Below, piece after piece: positions 1 through 8,665 of a stretch of 41,072 nucleotides of DNA; the first letter of the stretch is position 1; the number at the start of each line of letters is the position of its first letter. The notes below the pieces were generated by a model that saw only the letters and a list, made by a program, of their open reading frames with translations, was not told the origin of the DNA and made no database searches. The stretch lies in NCBI GenBank assembly GCA_009786445.1, contig WQTE01000011.1, positions 1-41,072 on the forward strand, written 5' to 3'. The position numbers and the translations under genes are program-made. The DNA comes from Oscillospiraceae bacterium. GTDB lineage: Bacteria > Bacillota > Clostridia > Oscillospirales > Oscillospiraceae.

Positions 1-243
1 AACAACCGAACGCTCCTTGTTAAGTGCCAATAAAAATGATATACCATTTCCACTGCCTTTGTGCAGTTCCAAGTCAAGAATAATCACATCAGGCAAATGG
101 GTTCTGGCATACTCCAAGGCTTTCTCTGCGTTGTTAGTAACCTCAATCAAACGTATATCGTGGTGTTGCTCTATACACTGCACAAAAGCAGTGCAATCAG
201 TGGGTTCATCTTCAACCAAAAGGACAGTCAGCGGCATGTTCAT
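1..243 (-). CDS. Response regulator receiver domain protein (partial, runs off the left edge)
   Basis: Minus-strand reading gives MNMPLTVLLVEDEPTDCTAFVQCIEQHHDIRLIEVTNNAEKALEYARTHLPDVIILDLELHKGSGNGISFLLALNKERSVV. The acidic pocket (VEDE) and phospho-acceptor region (DVIILDLEL) are present. Confidence 0.85.
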   Translation of the reverse strand, partial: MNMPLTVLLVEDEPTDCTAFVQCIEQHHDIRLIEVTNNAEKALEYARTHLPDVIILDLELHKGSGNGISFLLALNKERSVV

Positions 244-270
244 ATGAATCACCCTTTGCCTTTTTCTGCC

Positions 271-299
271 ATAATATCACAATATACAACTAATAACAA
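271..299 (-). promoter_or_regulatory. Candidate sigma-A promoter for the response regulator
   Basis: Minus strand TTGTTA-N17-TATTAT, about 30 bp upstream of the start codon. Confidence 0.45.
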
Positions 300-387
300 C
301 GATTTTATCCTCTGCAATGTACATCATCCGAGTAGCCAATCTATAACAATGTGACACAGTCGTATATCGTATACAATCCGACTATTT

Positions 388-528
388 TTAGCAAGTGTTT
401 TGCAATATTAACGTCAAAGGATTGTGGTCAATTTTTGAGGGGGAAATCAACCGCAGCAATGTTTCTCGTTCAAGCGCTGTGCGTTCTCGAAGCATATTGA
501 TAAGCGATACAGTGTTATATCTTGGCAT
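388..528 (-). CDS. Candidate small ORF, 46 aa, unknown function
   Basis: MPRYNTVSLINMLRERTALERETLLRLISPSKIDHNPLTLILQNTC*, with GGAGG 7 nt upstream of the ATG. Not in the supplied ORF track (below its size cutoff). Confidence 0.35.
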   Translation of the reverse strand: MPRYNTVSLINMLRERTALERETLLRLISPSKIDHNPLTLILQNTC

Positions 529-603
529 ATCATGGCCTCCATGCAAAGCCCGAAGTGTCTAATGTACATTACTCTATGGTTTACTTTATCAGAATTCCCT
601 GAA

Positions 604-1365
604 TTAGTAATACAACAATATTTCTGTTATGTGTGCGGCGTAGCGTTCGTCCATTGCTGACATTATGGCGGCACGGCTTCGCTCGGACATGTGAAGTAGC
701 AATCCGGCTACGTCTCGCGGGTCGTGCATTGCTTTCATTATGTTTGCAGCGACTTCGGGTGCCATTTGTGCGTAAGTTTCGCTAAGAGACAGCATCTCTG
801 CCATTTCTTGTTCTGTCAAATCTGTACGCCTATGGAGCGGAACAGACCTCTCTAACATTGCCTGAAGCTGTGCCTCACGGTGCAAAATTTCGTTCTCTCG
901 TCTGCTAATCTGCGCTTCCATTGCATCTAGTAGGATTTCCCGCTCCGTTATCTCAAAGATTCGTCCTTCCATTTCATCTTCCATAGCTCTGACACGTTCT
1001 TCTCGTATTGCCGCCTCGGCTCTCATGCGGGTATCTACGGAGTGAAACCAAGGGTCAAGCCAAATAACAAGGTCAAGCAAAGGGTCATTGATTGCCTCTC
1101 CGACTACAGTGCGTGCCCCGAGTGCATCAAAGTACAGTGCAGTACCAAATCCACCCACAAGAAGTATAAGCACGAGCAACATAAGAATGATTACGCCAAG
1201 TGAGCCGCCTTTTCTTTCGCTTCTAACCTTTGGTTCTTTCTCGCTATCGTCTTTTCCCTTTTTTGGCTCTTTAGGGGCCTTTTCTTTTTTCTTGCCCTTA
1301 CCTTTGCCTTTACCGTCACCGGAATCTTCATCTTCGGTCAAATCGGTTACTTCTTCCTCTGCCAC
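604..1365 (-). CDS. MotE-like / MgtE-N-domain flagellar protein (one TM helix, coiled coil)
   Basis: Lys-rich N-terminus, TM helix LGVIILMLLVLILLVGGFGTALYF, coiled coil, then AQMAPEVAANIMKAMHDPRDVAGLLLHMSERSRAAIMSAM (MgtE-N-like). Follows fliJ. Confidence 0.75.
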   Translation of the reverse strand: MAEEEVTDLTEDEDSGDGKGKGKGKKKEKAPKEPKKGKDDSEKEPKVRSERKGGSLGVIILMLLVLILLVGGFGTALYFDALGARTVVGEAINDPLLDLVIWLDPWFHSVDTRMRAEAAIREERVRAMEDEMEGRIFEITEREILLDAMEAQISRRENEILHREAQLQAMLERSVPLHRRTDLTEQEMAEMLSLSETYAQMAPEVAANIMKAMHDPRDVAGLLLHMSERSRAAIMSAMDERYAAHITEILLYY

Positions 1366-1384
1366 TGCGCTGCACCCCCTTTCG

Positions 1385-1834
1385 TCACGCTTCTTCGCTT
1401 ATTACCTTAAATGATACTAAGTCATCAATATTTTTTGCTTCTTCTGCTTGTGCTTCCGCTTTCCACGTCTGATATTGTTCATCGCGTAATTTGTCGTATG
1501 CCTTTAGCTCTCTCATCGTAATTATGAGTTTTTCCTGACATTTTCGGACGACTTCTTCTGCCCTTACAATCTTTTTTCGCACTTCAACCAACGAATCTCT
1601 TAAAAATCTGAAATATGCATCGTGCTCTGTGAGAGCGGCTACTATATTTTCACCCTTTTGCAATGCTTCATCAAGCGAACGCTCCGTATCTGCGTATGCT
1701 TGGATTATTCTTTGCTCTTCGTTTAGAAGCAGTTGCAATGCTTGCTGCGCTTTTGCCAGTTCTGCCTTTTGCAGTTTTTCTACTGTCAACTTGTAATTAT
1801 ATAGTGCTTGTAAGGTAAACTTAAACTTTTTCAT
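1385..1834 (-). CDS. fliJ: Flagellar export protein FliJ
   Basis: 149 aa coiled-coil protein starting MKKFKFTLQALYNYKLTVEKLQKAELAKAQ, directly after fliI. Confidence 0.85.
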   Translation of the reverse strand: MKKFKFTLQALYNYKLTVEKLQKAELAKAQQALQLLLNEEQRIIQAYADTERSLDEALQKGENIVAALTEHDAYFRFLRDSLVEVRKKIVRAEEVVRKCQEKLIITMRELKAYDKLRDEQYQTWKAEAQAEEAKNIDDLVSFKVISEEA

Positions 1835-1902
1835 TGCCAGTGCTCCGTTGCAGCCATGAAAAGATGCAGTGAGATTTGTGTAGTTATTTTGAAAACGGAG
1901 TA

Positions 1903-3219
1903 CTAGCTACTCGCTATTTGCCGCATCATTTCAAGGGTTTCATCGTAAGTGTAACTGTCCGTCATGCCTTGTTTTAAGAAGCTTTCGATGGGATAGTGCA
2001 GCTCAACAGATTTATCAATTTCGGGGTTTGCGCCTTGCTTGTATGCACCGATGTTTATAAGGTCTTCCGCTTCTTTGTAAATAGCAATCAGACTTTTTAT
2101 TTTACCGAAATCTTCAAAATGCTCTTTCGTAACAATTTCAGGCATTACACGACTTACGCTGCCTAAAATATCAATCGGTGGGTAATGATTGCGTTGAGCT
2201 ATCGCCCGGGATAGAATTATATGCCCATCGAGTATACCTCTGACTGTATCGGAAATCGGTTCATTCATGTCGTCGCCTTCTACGAGAACAGTATAAAGTG
2301 CTGTTATAGAGCCTTTATCCGACATACCTGTACGCTCAAGAAGTTTTGGGAGTATTGCAAACACCGATGGCGGAAAGCCTCTTGAAACGGGCGGCTCTCC
2401 GGCTGCCATGCCTATCTCACGCTGCGCCATTGCAAAGCGAGTGAGCGAGTCCATCAGCATCAGCACTTTGAGACCTTGATCTCTGAAATATTCAGCAACT
2501 GCTGTGCCTGTCATGGCACATTTCAGGCGGAGCAGTGCGGGCTGGTCTGATGTGGCGATGACCAGAACAGATTTTTTTAGCCCTTCTTCGCCCAAGTCTT
2601 TTTCTATAAAGTCGCGTACCTCGCGGCCCCTCTCTCCAACAAGTACGATAACATTTATGTCTGCTACAGCATATCTCGACATCATACCCATGATTGTACT
2701 TTTTCCAACACCCGTTCCCGCAAATATGCCGAGCCTTTGACCTTTGCCTACGGTCAACATGCTGTCTATCGCTTTTATACCGAGCGGCAAAGCTTCTTTT
2801 ATTCTTTCACGTTCCAGTGGGTTAGGCGGCATATTATCCGCAGGATACCAAGCTTCAATTTTATCGTGCTCACTCCCGTCAAACGGATTTCCCAAAGCAT
2901 CGAGCACCTTACCTACAAGTGACATACCGACCGGTACCCTAAGCTGCGTTCCCGTGTATACCACATAGCTTCCAAGCCCTATACCCTCTAAACTGCCAAA
3001 GGGCATGAGTAGTGTTTGCCCTTCTCTAAAACCGATTATTTCGGCTCGCAAAGACCTATCGTTGTCCAGAGTATACATTTCGCACACATCGCCTATTTTC
3101 GCAGGTGGTCCTGTTGCTTCAACAGCCAGACCAACTATCTTAGTGACCCTTCCTGCGCGTTCCAGTGTGTCGAACTTTGACAGTGAGTCCGCATATTTTG
3201 CTACATCAATCAGGCTCAT
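1903..3219 (-). CDS. fliI: Flagellum-specific ATPase FliI
   Basis: Walker A GIFAGTGVGKSTIMGMM, Walker B VLMLMDSLTRFAMAQREIG. Start taken at MSLIDVAKYADSL; the ORF is open to 3243. Confidence 0.97.
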   Translation of the reverse strand: MSLIDVAKYADSLSKFDTLERAGRVTKIVGLAVEATGPPAKIGDVCEMYTLDNDRSLRAEIIGFREGQTLLMPFGSLEGIGLGSYVVYTGTQLRVPVGMSLVGKVLDALGNPFDGSEHDKIEAWYPADNMPPNPLERERIKEALPLGIKAIDSMLTVGKGQRLGIFAGTGVGKSTIMGMMSRYAVADINVIVLVGERGREVRDFIEKDLGEEGLKKSVLVIATSDQPALLRLKCAMTGTAVAEYFRDQGLKVLMLMDSLTRFAMAQREIGMAAGEPPVSRGFPPSVFAILPKLLERTGMSDKGSITALYTVLVEGDDMNEPISDTVRGILDGHIILSRAIAQRNHYPPIDILGSVSRVMPEIVTKEHFEDFGKIKSLIAIYKEAEDLINIGAYKQGANPEIDKSVELHYPIESFLKQGMTDSYTYDETLEMMRQIASS

Positions 3220-4057
3220 ATTGGTTTGCTCTTTCAAATGCAATTTTCACATATTCCAGCTGCGAATCTATACCCGCATTAACTGTTCCCTCGTCTGAGT
3301 CTATTATGAGGTCGCCCTCATTCATTGTAAGGTCTTTCATAACTGTTGCCGAAACTGTAACGCCACTGTCAAGTTCTATGGTTGCTGCGCCTGACGAGAA
3401 GAATCTTTCAAATTCATCGGGGCCCACTCTGATTACTATTTTTCCATCTGAGGACATCTGGCGCAGGGCATTTTTTATGAGCGATGTAAATACCGTGCCG
3501 AGTTCGTCCTCAGCAGGAGCTATAATTTTCTTAACGATTTCAATTGCAAGCTCTATTGTTCCGCTCTCTGTCTCGGTTTTTATCCGTTCTTGCTCATTAT
3601 ATATTTCATCGAGTACATTTTTAAGTACCTTGTCGTCTGCTGCAATTTTTTCCTGTGTTTTTTCTTCGTAAGATTGCTTGCCCTCCGCTACACCTTCGAT
3701 GTAACCTTCTTGAAATCCTCGATTTTTTTCTTCTTCGATTTCATCACGGGTTTCAATCAAAATCTGCGCTGCTTCAGTCTTGGCATTATTTAAAACGGCT
3801 TCTGCCTTTTCTTGCAGTTCCTGCTCTGCCGCACTTATGTACTCGCGGAGCATTTCTTCGGCGAGTTCGGTAGGGTCAGGCGCAGGCGGATGTGCAGGTA
3901 CAGAGTCAAGTTCGGGGTCAGGCTCAAGGTGCGGGTCAAAGTCGGGGTCACCGGTGCTTTCCTCGTCTTTGCCTTTATCTTTGTCCTTGTTTTTAGCATC
4001 AAAGTTCATTACTTTGTGCCTTGACACGTTTACAAGGCTTCTGTCAATTCTAAACAA
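3206..4057 (-). CDS. fliH: Flagellar assembly protein FliH
   Basis: Between fliG and fliI; C-terminal FliH/V-ATPase-E-like region ELAIEIVKKIIAPAEDE...IVIRVGPDEFERF. Confidence 0.85.
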   Translation of the reverse strand: MFRIDRSLVNVSRHKVMNFDAKNKDKDKGKDEESTGDPDFDPHLEPDPELDSVPAHPPAPDPTELAEEMLREYISAAEQELQEKAEAVLNNAKTEAAQILIETRDEIEEEKNRGFQEGYIEGVAEGKQSYEEKTQEKIAADDKVLKNVLDEIYNEQERIKTETESGTIELAIEIVKKIIAPAEDELGTVFTSLIKNALRQMSSDGKIVIRVGPDEFERFFSSGAATIELDSGVTVSATVMKDLTMNEGDLIIDSDEGTVNAGIDSQLEYVKIAFERANQYEPD

Positions 4058-5057
4058 TCAGGTCATCCCCTTCTCCGCGGGCAACAATAATTTCGCCCTC
4101 GTCTTCAAGTTTGCGAATGACATTGACGATTTTTTGCTGGGCTTCTTCAACATCACGCACACGCACAGGCCCCATGACTTCCATATCGTCTTTTATCATT
4201 TCTTGCAGACGTTTTGAGATATTTGAGAATATTGATTTTGTGACATCTTCGCCCGCCATTTTGAGTGCGACTGCGAGGTCTTGGTTGTTGATATCGCGAA
4301 GAACGCGTTGGATTGTGACGTTGTTGAGCTTTGCGATGTCTTCAAATACGAAGAGGCGTTTTCTGATTTCGTCTGCAAGCTCGCTGTCGTTGACGTCCAG
4401 ACTTTCGAGGATGTTTTTTTCGGATGAGCGGTCTAGTGAGTTTATGATTTCGACTATTGTGTCGATGCCGCCGACAATTATGTTTTCCGTGAATCCCATG
4501 GATGTGATTTTTCGCTCTAAAATACGCTCGGCTTCTTTTACATACTCGGGGGATGTGCTGCCCATGCTTGAAATTCGGCTTATGATTTCTGTCTGCCTTT
4601 CCTGCGGGAGCGATGCTATGATTTGCGCAGATTGCTTTGAATCTATGTATGACAGAACAAGCGCAATTATCTGCGGGTGTTCGTTATGTATGACGTTAAG
4701 GATTTGGTTGGAGTCAACTTTTCTGATAAACTCAAACGGACGTACTTGAAGAGACGATGATAGTTTTCTAATCATCTCTTCGGCTTTGTCTTTGCCTATC
4801 GCCTGCTCAAGAATGTCTCTGGCATAGTCAATACCGCCCTCTGTGATGAATTTCTGAGTCAGGCACATCTCATAAAATTCGTTTATGATTTGCTCTCTGA
4901 TTTCAGGGTCAACACGGCGGGTAGTAGTGATACTCAGCGTCATATCGCTGATTTCTTCCTCCGACAAATACTTATACAGCTCCGCAGAATATTCCTTGCC
5001 AAGACTGATAAGCAATATGGCGGCTTTTTCTTTTGTTGACATTTCTTCCTTTGCCAT
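4050..5057 (-). CDS. fliG: Flagellar motor switch protein FliG
   Basis: MSTKEKAAILLISLGKEYSAELYKYLSEEEI...HPQIIALVLSYIDSKQSAQIIASLP...NIIVGGIDTIVEIINSLDRSSEKNILESL. Confidence 0.97.
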   Translation of the reverse strand: MAKEEMSTKEKAAILLISLGKEYSAELYKYLSEEEISDMTLSITTTRRVDPEIREQIINEFYEMCLTQKFITEGGIDYARDILEQAIGKDKAEEMIRKLSSSLQVRPFEFIRKVDSNQILNVIHNEHPQIIALVLSYIDSKQSAQIIASLPQERQTEIISRISSMGSTSPEYVKEAERILERKITSMGFTENIIVGGIDTIVEIINSLDRSSEKNILESLDVNDSELADEIRKRLFVFEDIAKLNNVTIQRVLRDINNQDLAVALKMAGEDVTKSIFSNISKRLQEMIKDDMEVMGPVRVRDVEEAQQKIVNVIRKLEDEGEIIVARGEGDDLIV

Positions 5058-5084
5058 CTATACAAACCCTCTTTTAATTGTTTT

Positions 5085-5160
5085 GCTGTCACCCTGAGCG
5101 AATGAAAATCTTATCACTTTCTCGGCGTTACAGATTCTTCTCTAAGCTCAGAATGACAGT
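5085..5160. repeat. Imperfect palindromic repeat in the fliF-fliG gap
   Basis: CTGTCACCCTGAGC (5086-5099) is nearly inverse to GCTCAGAATGACAG (5146-5159). In minus-strand RNA the mismatches become G.U pairs, giving a 14-bp stem. Resembles the dispersed TGTCATTCTGAGC-type palindromes of many genomes. Confidence 0.75.
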
Positions 5161-5174
5161 TTACTGCAATGTCA

Positions 5175-6785
5175 TTATGCCTCATCTGAGAGCCAGTTTC
5201 TTAGCAGCTGAGCTACCGATGCTGCATCTTTGTCTATGAATCTTTCTACTTGTTCAAGTCCGGCTGACTTTGCTGTGAGGTCAACATCTTCGTATTCAAT
5301 TGCGGTCTCAGCCTCATCGCTTATCAGGTAGTCAATGCCGTCCATACCTGCTGCTGCAAGTATAGGCTCGGGTTCCGGTTCTGGGCTGAGTGCCTTGACA
5401 ATTGTTCTGCCAAGCAGAAATACCATGACACCCAATAGGATTATTACTGCGTACATTAATATCATTTCGACGAGATCCCTGATTCTTTGCTGCTCTGCCA
5501 ATGCTTCCATTTGTGCCCGCATTTCAGCAATTTCCGGATCTTCAAAGAAGGGTAAAAGCTGAACCGATACGTTAGCGAGCGGTACGCCTATTGCCATTGT
5601 GACAAGGTCTGCAACTTCTGCCGAGAAATCGTATTCTTCTCCTTCCCTGCCTTCAAGGTCGCGGTTAATAACCACTGAGATTCCCAAATCTCTAATGACT
5701 CCGTATTCGTGTTCTATCATTCTTCTTGTTTCGTTTATCTCATAGTTCATGGTTTCGACGTGGCGCATCCACATATCTTGGTCGTCAAACTCGCCCCATG
5801 GGTATTCAATTGAGCCCATGGCATTGGAGTCTGTGCCCGGAACCCCTTCAGCCGGCCCCCATCTGCGAGATCTCTCATGTACTATTTCAGAGCTGCGGAC
5901 TATGCCGCCGAGCTCACCGGGAACGGGAGGGGTAAACACAACTTCTTCTGTTACCATTCTGTCAAAATTTAGTCTGACGTGTGGTTGTACTTGTATGTTG
6001 CTCATGCCGAAAATGGGTGACAGCAATTGCTGCACCTGTGTTTGGAATTGCGCGCTGAGTTGATTTTCAAGTGCTATGCGCTCTATGAACTCTATGTCCG
6101 GATTAATGATCTGAGCACCGACAGGGTAATGGTTGAGGTCTGAGTCGGTAATATGTATATCCTCAAACTCTATACCCGGTATTCCACCTCTGACTATTTC
6201 TGCTATTGCCTGTGCTTCTGCTTGTGTGAGCATACCTCCGCCGGCAAGCGTGAGTTGTACCGCAGCGGTCGGGCGCCTGAGATTTGTTTGGAGTCTGAAT
6301 GGAGATGTTTCGCCAAAGTTTACTATGACGAGTGCGTTTTGAATTCTTGCTGATTGTATTATTTGTGTTCTGATCCATTCTCCGCGCTGCGCTTCAGACA
6401 TTTGACGTGCGTAGCTCTCGGTTACGCCAAAGCCTGCTGCGCCGGATAATATATCCATACCGAACCCGGTTTGTACCAAAAGCCCCTGATCTATGAGCAT
6501 CATCTCTACTCTGCCCAGATTTTGTTGCGGGACTTCAAGCCCCGCGCCGACAACTCTGACAGGCTCATTCATTTCGGTGAGTGCCGTGAATATATGTGAC
6601 GTACTTACAGGGTCTCCGGTACCGGGCAATGCCACCCATACTGTCCGTGTGAGAAGGATTGTGGCAACTATCGCAAGAGTTATGACGACCCCAGACAATA
6701 TGGCAAGCTGTATTTTTGTCTTTCTCGATAGCTTCGCCAAATATTCTCTTAGGCTCGTGAGTGTTCTCTCAATTGTTTCTCTCAA
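5175..6785 (-). CDS. fliF: Flagellar MS-ring protein FliF
   Basis: 536 aa with two TM helices; YscJ/FliF ring domain (EMNEPVRVVGAGLEVPQQNLGRVEMMLIDQGL) and C-terminal FliG-binding tail. TTG start behind AAGGGGG. Confidence 0.96.
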   Translation of the reverse strand: MRETIERTLTSLREYLAKLSRKTKIQLAILSGVVITLAIVATILLTRTVWVALPGTGDPVSTSHIFTALTEMNEPVRVVGAGLEVPQQNLGRVEMMLIDQGLLVQTGFGMDILSGAAGFGVTESYARQMSEAQRGEWIRTQIIQSARIQNALVIVNFGETSPFRLQTNLRRPTAAVQLTLAGGGMLTQAEAQAIAEIVRGGIPGIEFEDIHITDSDLNHYPVGAQIINPDIEFIERIALENQLSAQFQTQVQQLLSPIFGMSNIQVQPHVRLNFDRMVTEEVVFTPPVPGELGGIVRSSEIVHERSRRWGPAEGVPGTDSNAMGSIEYPWGEFDDQDMWMRHVETMNYEINETRRMIEHEYGVIRDLGISVVINRDLEGREGEEYDFSAEVADLVTMAIGVPLANVSVQLLPFFEDPEIAEMRAQMEALAEQQRIRDLVEMILMYAVIILLGVMVFLLGRTIVKALSPEPEPEPILAAAGMDGIDYLISDEAETAIEYEDVDLTAKSAGLEQVERFIDKDAASVAQLLRNWLSDEA

Positions 6786-6881
6786 GTTGATACCCCCTTG
6801 TCTTCCCCATATTGCAATTTCAATGCATCATGGGCAATATAAATAATCCTCTTAAAAATTATTTTTTGCATACCACATCAA

Positions 6882-6910
6882 ATTTTAGCATTTTCCACTT
6901 TCATTTGCAA
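6882..6910 (-). promoter_or_regulatory. Candidate sigma-A promoter for fliF-fliG-fliH-fliI-fliJ-motE
   Basis: Minus strand TTGCAA-N17-TAAAAT, about 100 bp upstream of fliF. Confidence 0.55.
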
Positions 6911-7044
6911 CACTTTTTTAAAAAAATACACATTATTTAGTGCCACACTGCAAAAGTGTGGCTGTATCTTGTGTGGTACAAGCGCAGGGGCGTTCACTGT
7001 ACATTGCCGATTGCCTATATTTCACGTCGTTGCAGGTTTTGGCA

Positions 7045-7173
7045 AAAAAGGGGCTGTTGCAAAATAAGCGGGCGGTCAATGACCGCCCCTACATATGCCT
7101 AATATTTGCATTTTTGATACGATATGATTGGGTGCGCATTGCGCATCCGCATGATTTGCAACAGCCCCTTTTT
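7045..7173 (-). terminator. Long composite stem-loop after csrA, terminator-like
   Basis: 19-bp perfect inverted repeat (AAAAAGGGGCTGTTGCAAA 7045-7063 / TTTGCAACAGCCCCTTTTT 7155-7173) enclosing two internal palindromes. The outer stem ends in a T tract in the csrA direction. It starts a few nt after the csrA stop. Confidence 0.75.
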
Positions 7174-7181
7174 GTTTTTTA

Positions 7182-7415
7182 CTATTTCCCGGGTTTTTTC
7201 TTGATTTTTGAAAGGTCGAATGAGACAATTGGGGCATCCAATGCTTGAACGTTTGTGCTTTTTGTTGCTTCTAAGAGTTCTTCCCTGAATACCTTTACGT
7301 CTCTGGGAGCGTCTACGCCCAATTTTATTTTGTCGCCATCAATACCGAGTAGGGTTATGCGGATGTTATCACCAATGACAATGGTCTCATTAAGTTTCCT
7401 GGACAGGACTAGCAT
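7182..7415 (-). CDS. csrA: Carbon storage regulator CsrA
   Basis: [47 protein letters not shown]. Start trimmed to MLVLSRK. Confidence 0.98.
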   Translation of the reverse strand: MLVLSRKLNETIVIGDNIRITLLGIDGDKIKLGVDAPRDVKVFREELLEATKSTNVQALDAPIVSFDLSKIKKKPGK

Positions 7416-7875
7416 CGCTGTCTCCCTCCTCCCTTGCAACCAACTTGCATATTTCTTGGAAGATGGGGACTCTGACATTGTATTCAGAGCCGCTGAGGAC
7501 TATTTGCTTTGCTCTCCCCGTGGCTGTGTTTATAATGACGGGAGCCGCAAGGTTTACGGTCATGCCTGAAATATCGTCGGGTATGACAACAACGCTCACA
7601 ACATACAAATCCTCGGGTTTTTTGAGTTTAAGTCTTTTTACGTCAGTCTCGTCAATATCGAACACATAGTCCGGCAGAACAGTGAATGTATCGAGCACAG
7701 GCAGACATATACCCTTTTCCTCTGTGGCTTGAAGCCACACAAGTGGGTAGCTGTCCTCAAATTGAAGCAGCGCATAAACATGGTATTGCTCAAGACCGGG
7801 GATGCCCTCTTCAAACTTGATAAACTTCGTCTCATCAACTTCGACAGTCCCAAATCGCAGGGTGTCAATTTGCAT
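7390..7875 (-). CDS. fliW: Flagellar assembly factor FliW
   Basis: [39 protein letters not shown]; overlaps csrA by 26 bp. Confidence 0.96.
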   Translation of the reverse strand: MQIDTLRFGTVEVDETKFIKFEEGIPGLEQYHVYALLQFEDSYPLVWLQATEEKGICLPVLDTFTVLPDYVFDIDETDVKRLKLKKPEDLYVVSVVVIPDDISGMTVNLAAPVIINTATGRAKQIVLSGSEYNVRVPIFQEICKLVAREEGDSDASPVQET

Positions 7876-7963
7876 TTTTACTCTCCCTTTTTCTAAGTAA
7901 TACGAGTATCATATCACACTTATTTCGCTTTGACAATACTTCCCGAAGATAATGGGTAATTTG

Positions 7964-8542
7964 CTATGCGTACAGCGGTACTGCTGTTATATCCATGTGC
8001 GGTGGTATTGCAAAATAGGCGGAAACTGCGTGATGCGGGTGCAGTGATATTTGTGCCTGATTTTCGAGGCTTGCATTTACGGTGAGGCTGTGCCCTGAAA
8101 AATTTACATCTATTTGATTTACATTCCATGTCATTTGAATCAGGCTTCGCGGCATAAGCCCTATGTTGACTTCTCTCGGCCCAAGCCTTGCCATTGATGC
8201 ATTTCTCGCCAGCGTGGGCACGCCGTCTCTGCCTTGAACTTGAAACCTTGCAAGCAAGTCTCCGTCATTTGCTCTGCGGGCTGTCCCCTGAAGGGCTGCC
8301 TGTCTGCCCGCATTTGCGAATTCGCTCGCAAATTGCCCCGAGGTAAGAATCCCCATTTCGCGCCTGACTGCTTCTTTGTGCGCTGTAAATGTGGGTTGCT
8401 CGGAGTTTATATTTAGTTGTGAACGCTGACTGTTTATTTGGATAGCGGGTGTCGGGGAGTTTATGTTGAGGTTTGAACGCGTGATATTTAAGCCCACCTG
8501 AGCGCGCTGTTCATTTATGTTTATCCTCATTAACATTGACAT
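7964..8542 (-). CDS. DUF6470-type protein of the flgL-fliW region
   Basis: MRININEQRAQVGLNITRSNLNINSPTPAIQINSQRSQLNINSEQPTFT, in the usual position between flgL and fliW. Confidence 0.75.
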   Translation of the reverse strand: MSMLMRININEQRAQVGLNITRSNLNINSPTPAIQINSQRSQLNINSEQPTFTAHKEAVRREMGILTSGQFASEFANAGRQAALQGTARRANDGDLLARFQVQGRDGVPTLARNASMARLGPREVNIGLMPRSLIQMTWNVNQIDVNFSGHSLTVNASLENQAQISLHPHHAVSAYFAIPPHMDITAVPLYA

Positions 8543-8595
8543 TTTTTAAGTCACCCGCCTTAGATCATCCGTTATCTCGGCTTCATAGACACGAT

Positions 8596-8622
8596 GCGGG
8601 CGATCAATAACCGCCCATACAT
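8596..8622. repeat. Short palindromic repeat in the 5' leader of DUF6470-fliW-csrA
   Basis: GCGGGCGATCAATAACCGCCCATACAT. Diverged copy of GCGGGCGGTCAATGACCGCCCCTACAT inside the element at 7068-7094. Confidence 0.65.
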
Positions 8623-8634
8623 CGCTTTTGTCAA

Positions 8635-8663
8635 ATTATAGCATATTTTGCTCCAAATGTAAA
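8635..8663 (-). promoter_or_regulatory. Candidate sigma-A promoter for DUF6470-fliW-csrA
   Basis: Minus strand TTTACA-N17-TATAAT. Confidence 0.7.
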
Positions 8664-8665
8664 GA

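Noticed and set aside
4111-4749. 212-aa plus-strand ORF antisense to fliG
   Set aside because: Lies fully inside the clearly coding fliG on the opposite strand; Ser/Arg/Ile-rich shadow ORF with no recognisable domain. Many similar shadow ORFs in the track (e.g. 9054-9689, 24033-24683, 32709-33311) were rejected for the same reason.
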